NCBI GenBank assembly: GCA_964573895.1
Contig: CAZNLS010000033.1
Span: 1-24,784, forward strand
DNA from: CAZNLS01 sp964573895
GTDB lineage: Bacteria; Acidobacteriota; Aminicenantia; UBA2199
Direction: 5' to 3'
DNA length: 24,784 bases
Positions 22,271 through 24,784 of the stretch are shown piece by piece (the stretch's first letter is position 1; each line of letters begins with the position of its first letter). The notes beneath the pieces are model-generated. The model was given only the letters and a program-made list of their open reading frames with translations. It did no database searches and had not been told where the DNA came from. The translations under genes and the position numbers were made by a program.

Positions 22271-22509
22271 TTATTATGTTTTTTTTTTATATTCTCAAGG
22301 CCCGATAAAGCTTCCTTAAGAAAAAAATTTTCATCTTCTGTCAGATTTCCATCTGTTTTGTCTTTAAGAATTTTTAGTAAGGATATAAAAAGAGATGCGT
22401 TTTCCAGATTCACACTTTTTTCATTTGACACAGGATCAGCAACCTCCCCGAGGTTCATCATTGCCTGAGTAGTAAGCAAAAGTACTATAGATTTAAAACT
22501 GTTTTCCAT
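22267..22509 (-). CDS. DUF1844 family small protein
   Basis: An 80-residue helical protein with the DUF1844 pattern: FKSIVLLLTTQAMMNLGEVADP, NLENASLFISLLKILKDKTDGNLTEDEN and FLKEALSGLENI. The function is unknown. It is the first gene of the sixteen-gene minus-strand run and is divergent from mazG across 52 nt. No Shine-Dalgarno sequence is visible in its A-rich leader. Confidence 0.88.
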   Translation of the reverse strand: MENSFKSIVLLLTTQAMMNLGEVADPVSNEKSVNLENASLFISLLKILKDKTDGNLTEDENFFLKEALSGLENIKKKHNK

Positions 22510-22531
22510 TTTTTATTTTTGAGATATTGAT

Positions 22532-22560
22532 TTTATATCACTTTTATAATAAAAAAACAA
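22532..22560 (-). promoter_or_regulatory. Promoter candidate for the DUF1844-led operon
   Basis: On the minus strand TTGTTT (22560-22555), a 17-nt spacer, then TATAAA (22537-22532). The -10 box matches well and the -35 moderately. The leader would be only about 15 nt and lacks a Shine-Dalgarno sequence. It occupies the same DNA as the mazG -10 box. Confidence 0.45.
22545..22550 (+). promoter_or_regulatory. -10 box (TATAAT) upstream of mazG
   Basis: A perfect plus-strand TATAAT ends 11 nt before the mazG ATG at 22562, so the predicted leader is only about 5 nt. No Shine-Dalgarno sequence exists (AAAAAAACAAG precedes the ATG). No -35 box at acceptable spacing was found. Confidence 0.4.
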
Positions 22561-22561
22561 G

Positions 22562-23110
22562 ATGGAATCAATACGAGAGTTGACGGAAATCATGAGAATT
22601 CTCAGAGACCCAGAGTCGGGATGTCCCTGGGATAAAGAACAAAATGAATTGACTTTACGGGAATATATATTAGAGGAAGCCTATGAACTTGTTGACGCTG
22701 TGGATTCAGGCAGTAGCGAAAAGATCAAAGATGAACTTGGAGATCTTTTGCTTCAGATCATTTTTATCTCTTGTATTATGGATGAAAAAAATGAATTCAA
22801 CCTTGAGGATGTTGCNNNNNNNNNNNNNNNNNNNNNNNNNNNNNNNNNNNNNNNNNNNNNNNNNNNNNNNNNNNNNNNNNNNNNNNNNNNNNNNNNNNNN
22901 NNNNNNNNNNNNNNNTTGTTATTCTCCGTTGCAAATACTGCAAGAAAACTCAAACTGAATCCTGAACTTTCCCTTAAAAAAGCTAATAATAAATTCAAAT
23001 CAAGATTCAGGAAACTTGAGAAAATATGCAGCAATTCAGGGCTGAATATATCGAATGTACCTCAAAAAAAACTTAATGAATTTTGGGATAATTTGAAAAA
23101 AAAGAAATAA
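22562..23110 (+). CDS. mazG: Nucleoside triphosphate pyrophosphohydrolase MazG (interrupted by assembly gap)
   Basis: MazG hydrolyses NTPs and dNTPs to monophosphates and pyrophosphate, cleaning the nucleotide pool. The N-terminal part has LRDPESGCPWDKEQ and the metal-binding pattern EEAYE...KDELGD (about 41-62). After the gap, LLFSVANTARKL, ALKKAN-type LSLKKANNKFKSRFRKLE and NEFWDNLKK match the C-terminal domain. Frames on both sides agree. The 100-N gap replaces what, by comparison with E. coli MazG (263 residues), should be roughly 330 bp, so true length is probably near 260 residues. The second metal site is in the gap and cannot be judged. Confidence 0.9.
   Translation: MESIRELTEIMRILRDPESGCPWDKEQNELTLREYILEEAYELVDAVDSGSSEKIKDELGDLLLQIIFISCIMDEKNEFNLEDVXXXXXXXXXXXXXXXXXXXXXXXXXXXXXXXXXXLLFSVANTARKLKLNPELSLKKANNKFKSRFRKLEKICSNSGLNISNVPQKKLNEFWDNLKKKK
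22816..22915. other. Assembly gap of exactly 100 N inside mazG
   Basis: One hundred consecutive undetermined bases. A round length of 100 usually marks a gap of unknown size. Homology suggests the real missing sequence is longer. Confidence 0.98.
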
Positions 23111-23115
23111 AAAAT

Positions 23116-23619
23116 TTATTGTTCTATTTCGGAAATATCTTCAGAATTTATTGAATTGAACCACTGTTCGATCTTTTCCTCACCCATAATATGTTCAGGA
23201 TAAATCCCTGTTCTGTCGAAATTCCTGTACACTTTTTCTGTTATGAAAATTCTGGATTTCTTCTTTAATGCAAGTGCTACGGCATCAGAAGGCCTGCAGT
23301 CAAATATTTCCGTATCAGGACCATTATTTACATATATTTCAGCAAAAAAAGTGTTATCAACAATGTCATTAATTATTACCCTTTCGATTTTACTGTTAAA
23401 TCTGTCCAGAATCTTTCCCATAAGATCATGAGCCATCGGCCTTGGTGAAATCACGTTTTCGAGTTCATTTGTTATAATCGCAGCTTCATTTAATCCGATC
23501 CAAATTGGTAATACTTTTTCAAACTTATCACTTACAGGTTTTATGATCATTACGGGCGATTTCGAAATAGGATCCAGAATCAAACCCATTAATGTAACTT
23601 CTACAAGATTGTTTCCCAT
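23116..23619 (-). CDS. Bifunctional nuclease family (DUF151) protein
   Basis: A 167-residue protein of the DUF151/BFN family, which in plants has DNase and RNase activity and in bacteria is widespread but little studied. Family landmarks are VEVTLMGLILDPISKSPVMIIK, VLPIWIGLNEAAIIT (PIWIG-x-xEA), RPMAHDLM, FFAEIYVN, and the near-invariant DCRPSDAVALAL. Its start has AAAGG 6 nt upstream and a near-consensus promoter. It converges with mazG, 5 nt apart, with no clear terminator. Confidence 0.92.
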   Translation of the reverse strand: MGNNLVEVTLMGLILDPISKSPVMIIKPVSDKFEKVLPIWIGLNEAAIITNELENVISPRPMAHDLMGKILDRFNSKIERVIINDIVDNTFFAEIYVNNGPDTEIFDCRPSDAVALALKKKSRIFITEKVYRNFDRTGIYPEHIMGEEKIEQWFNSINSEDISEIEQ

Positions 23620-23640
23620 TTATTACCTTTATTCAGAACT

Positions 23641-23669
23641 TATATAATATTAATTCCGGTATTTGTCAA
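23641..23669 (-). promoter_or_regulatory. Near-consensus promoter of the bifunctional nuclease gene
   Basis: On the minus strand a perfect TTGACA (23669-23664), which overlaps the pepA stop codon, then a 17-nt spacer and TATATA (23646-23641). The leader would be about 15-20 nt and includes AAAGG 6 nt before the ATG. Confidence 0.65.
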
Positions 23670-24784
23670 TTTTTTGTAAGATTTATAAGATATTCAATGA
23701 TCAATCTTATTCCATAACCTGTTGCGCCTTTCATTAAAAAATAGTCATTAGTTTTGTTTATAAATGCTGTTCCGGCAATATCGATATGGGCAAAGGGTTT
23801 TGAGCCTGCAAATTCACAAAGAAATAATGCCGCTTTTATGGATGAAGCTGATCCGTATCCTGCGTTTTTCAAATCTGCAATTTCAGATTCAATACTTTTT
23901 TTGTATTCGGGTGCCAATGGAAGTTCACAAATTTTTTCTCCTGTGTTGGATGATGCTCTGATTAATTTTTTTGCCAGATTTTTATTATTGCACATCAGGC
24001 CTGCATAAATATCTCCAAGTGAATTAACTATAGATCCGGTCAATGTTGAAAATTCAATTATTTCATCGATATCCTCTTCAGAAGCCAGACAGAGTGAATC
24101 CGCAAGAATAAGCCTGCCCTCTGCATCCGTATTTACAATTTCCACACTTTTGCCGTTTCTAAAGAGAATTATATCATCCGGTTTGTATGCATTTCTGCCG
24201 GGCATATTTTCTGCAACAGGAATATATCCGGTGATCTGTATATTTTTATTTAACCCTGCAAAAGTTTTAATTATACCCAGAACAGCTCCCGCACCCGCCA
24301 TATCACTCTTCATTGTTTTCATATGTGAACCCGTTTTTATATTCAGTCCACCCGAATCAAAAGTAATTCCTTTGCCGATAAGTGCAACTCTTTTTTTATA
24401 ATTTTTTGGTAAATATTCTATTTTTATCATTGCAGGCTCATGTGGAGAACACTTTCCAACTGCTATAAGACCATTCAACCTGTTTTTTTTGAGATCTTTA
24501 CCTGAATAAACGGTAAATTTTATATCTTTACTCTTTTCAGCAATCTTTGCAGCATATTTAATCACAGAATCAGGTGTTATATTACCGGGGACATCATTAA
24601 CCATATCCCGTATTTCGGAAACACTGCCATTAATCTTTACCCTTTCTTTAATTACACCCGAATACTTTTCAATCCCTTCAAAATTTATCCCGACTTTTTT
24701 AACTGAAAAACTGCCTGCTTTCTTTTTTGTATATTTGTATTTTTTAAAATCATGAGTATTTAACAGCATATCATCAAGGGAGAG
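23666..24784 (-). CDS. pepA: Leucyl aminopeptidase, M17 family (N-terminus beyond the window)
   Basis: The C-terminal catalytic part of a cytosolic dinuclear-metal aminopeptidase. The frame stays open to the last base. An internal ATG at 24769 is not the true start, because the SYxFxxYKTKKK-like motif (HDFKKYKYTKKK) that normally lies near residue 130-150 is right there. Metal and catalytic motifs are intact: GKGITFDSGGLNIK (Lys and Asp), MKSDMAGAGAVLG, and NTDAEGRLILAD (the family signature with Asp, Glu and Arg). Roughly 120-150 N-terminal residues should lie outside the window. It removes N-terminal residues from peptides made by proteases such as ClpP and Lon. Confidence 0.93.
   Translation of the reverse strand, partial: LSLDDMLLNTHDFKKYKYTKKKAGSFSVKKVGINFEGIEKYSGVIKERVKINGSVSEIRDMVNDVPGNITPDSVIKYAAKIAEKSKDIKFTVYSGKDLKKNRLNGLIAVGKCSPHEPAMIKIEYLPKNYKKRVALIGKGITFDSGGLNIKTGSHMKTMKSDMAGAGAVLGIIKTFAGLNKNIQITGYIPVAENMPGRNAYKPDDIILFRNGKSVEIVNTDAEGRLILADSLCLASEEDIDEIIEFSTLTGSIVNSLGDIYAGLMCNNKNLAKKLIRASSNTGEKICELPLAPEYKKSIESEIADLKNAGYGSASSIKAALFLCEFAGSKPFAHIDIAGTAFINKTNDYFLMKGATGYGIRLIIEYLINLTKN

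Noticed and set aside
22279..22288. A10 tract (minus strand) near the end of the DUF1844 gene as a second slippage fusion site
   Set aside because: The shift needed to reach the TPR frame by adding one A runs into a stop (ACA TAA) before the ATG, so no fusion would be made.
1..24784. tRNA, rRNA, CRISPR repeats, insertion sequences or prophage genes
   Set aside because: Gaps between genes are under 200 nt. None shows a cloverleaf, spaced direct repeats, terminal inverted repeats, transposase or integrase.
24769..24784. ATG at 24769 as the pepA start
   Set aside because: The frame continues open to the window edge, and the protein would lack the N-terminal domain that M17 enzymes carry. The gene is cut by the window.

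Overview
This is an AT-rich window (about one third G+C by eye) with 28 protein-coding genes, two of them cut by the window ends. There are no RNA genes, insertion sequences or CRISPR arrays. A LolA-like lipoprotein carrier, secreted M23 and PAP2 proteins and a signal-peptide-bearing fragment at the left edge point to a diderm bacterium. Housekeeping genes (rho, engB, lon, clpX, clpP, tig, ribF, mazG, pepA) are ordinary bacterial types. The overall style (low G+C, DUF4388/PATAN, DUF1844, bifunctional nuclease) fits an uncultured lineage, but I cannot name the phylum. A run of exactly 100 N inside mazG indicates a scaffolded draft or metagenome assembly.

Left part (1-5.7 kb): minus-strand genes for a secreted protein fragment, a PAP2 phosphatase, an M23 peptidase, a CoA-binding protein, an M29-type aminopeptidase, a DNPH1/RCL nucleotide hydrolase and a degenerate ferritin-like protein. 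Five of these lack a Shine-Dalgarno sequence and instead carry a TATAAT-like hexamer 5-7 nt before the start codon. That arrangement predicts leaderless mRNAs.

Middle (5.7-7 kb): a plus-strand padR-HAAS operon with its own promoter and a candidate operator. An A11 tract near the padR end is placed so that a net -1 slippage would fuse the regulator to its membrane partner.

Main block (7-22.5 kb): sixteen co-oriented minus-strand genes, almost all overlapping or separated by 34 nt or less. In transcription order they are DUF1844, TPR/zinc-ribbon membrane protein, DUF4388, ribF, tig, clpP, clpX, lon, engB, rho, ptb-like, lolA-like, ECF sigma factor, zinc-finger anti-sigma factor, bactofilin-like membrane protein, and DUF218 protein. 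The only large gap (107 nt) precedes tig and holds a hairpin and a weak promoter candidate. The block joins a protein-quality-control set (trigger factor, ClpP, ClpX, Lon) to a membrane-stress module (sigma, anti-sigma and envelope proteins).

Right part (22.5-24.8 kb): mazG is divergent from the DUF1844 gene and interrupted by the N gap. A bifunctional nuclease follows with a near-consensus promoter, then a leucyl aminopeptidase whose N-terminus lies beyond the window.

No non-coding stretch exceeds 300 bases. The longest is the 195-nt padR divergent regulatory region.
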